Positions 63,978 to 64,000 of a DNA stretch of 64,000 nt are shown here, piece by piece; within the stretch, counting starts at the first letter, position 1, and the number at the start of each line of letters is the position of its first letter. Source of the DNA: Anaerobacillus sp. CMMVII (GTDB taxonomy: Bacteria; Bacillota; Bacilli; Bacillales; Anaerobacillaceae); assembly GCF_025377685.1 (NCBI RefSeq), contig NZ_JACEHK010000001.1:488885-552884 (forward strand). Reading direction: 5' to 3'. The notes under the pieces were generated by a model. That model saw only the letters and a list, made by a program, of their open reading frames with translations. It was not told where the DNA came from and searched no databases. The translations under genes and the position numbers were made by a program.

Positions 63978-64000
63978 ATGTCAAAGAAAAGAAGTCTCCC
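63978..64000 (+). CDS. Start of a gene running off the right edge
   Basis: ATG at 63978 with GAAGGAAAGC upstream opens MSKKRSL and continues past the window. The TATAAT at 63955-63960 is a plausible -10. Nothing can be said of its function. Confidence 0.45.

Overview
The window looks like chromosome from an endospore-forming, low-GC member of the Bacillaceae. It carries an alpha/beta-type small acid-soluble spore protein gene behind a sigma-G-type promoter, a Bacillus-type hutPHUIG operon with a HutP-responsive terminator, lrgAB, a YciC/ZagA GTPase gene with a Zur box, and AGGAGG-type ribosome binding sites throughout. Two adjacent genes (mqnD, mqnB) belong to the futalosine menaquinone route, which Bacillus subtilis lacks but alkaliphiles such as Bacillus halodurans C-125 use. 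With the NhaC-type antiporter gene this fits an alkaliphile-like Bacillaceae, but genus and species cannot be fixed from the window.

Layout. 0-3 kb: the end of a TPR gene, an ECF sigma/anti-sigma pair and a frameshifted BC1872-like gene. 3-11.4 kb: a dispersed repeat, a GNAT gene, a CAP-domain lipoprotein, a lone ParB-like gene, an RlmN-type radical SAM enzyme and several small membrane proteins. 11.4-17.6 kb: an erythromycin-esterase-family gene, a second sigma factor with a repeat-protein partner, and two transporters. 17.6-23.8 kb: histidine utilisation. 23.9-28.8 kb: two cyclic-di-GMP genes, one with an EAL domain and one a diguanylate cyclase. 28.8-31.4 kb: a small accessory patch with a perfect cloverleaf-shaped inverted-repeat element, small membrane proteins and a PemK/MazF toxin-antitoxin pair. 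31.4-34.7 kb: a permease, the spore protein, an SbtA-type transporter and a PC4/YdbC protein. 34.9-47.8 kb: a large SARP-like STAND regulator, a complete branched-chain-amino-acid-type ABC importer and a KASIII-like enzyme, alpha/beta hydrolase, SDR and AMP-dependent ligase. 47.9-53.9 kb: mqnD-mqnB, an AspT/YidE-type transporter, a HIT protein and lrgAB. 53.9-54.6 kb: a 52-bp-period tandem palindrome array that imitates a CRISPR. 54.7-58.5 kb: cbiM-cbiQ without a cbiO, and an ABC-F ATPase. 58.6-64 kb: YkgJ and SEC-C proteins, ZagA divergent from a flavoprotein with a Zur box between them, then more dispersed repeats and the first codons of a gene running off the edge.

The most interesting system is at 34.9-47.8 kb. 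The regulator has the wHTH-BTAD architecture of SARP activators, and the DNA upstream of the importer gene and of the ligase gene carries three copies of a heptamer pair (TGTAACT-N4-TGYAACY, 11-bp period). Each lies 8-9 bp upstream of a -10-like hexamer, the geometry known for SARP boxes. This predicts a dedicated, self-contained regulon for import and CoA-dependent processing of an unknown carboxylic or ketone-type substrate. A second predicted circuit is at 12.7-15 kb, where two near-identical ECF-type promoters (CAACAC-N15-CGTTATCT) precede a small-protein pair and a sigma-factor operon.

A technical point affects the annotation. Seven genes are broken by ten frameshifts in total, and every one is compatible with loss of exactly one base, several of them in homopolymers. 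Each gene regains a whole number of codons and full-length homology when one base per shift is restored. I therefore treat them as probable consensus errors rather than true pseudogenes.
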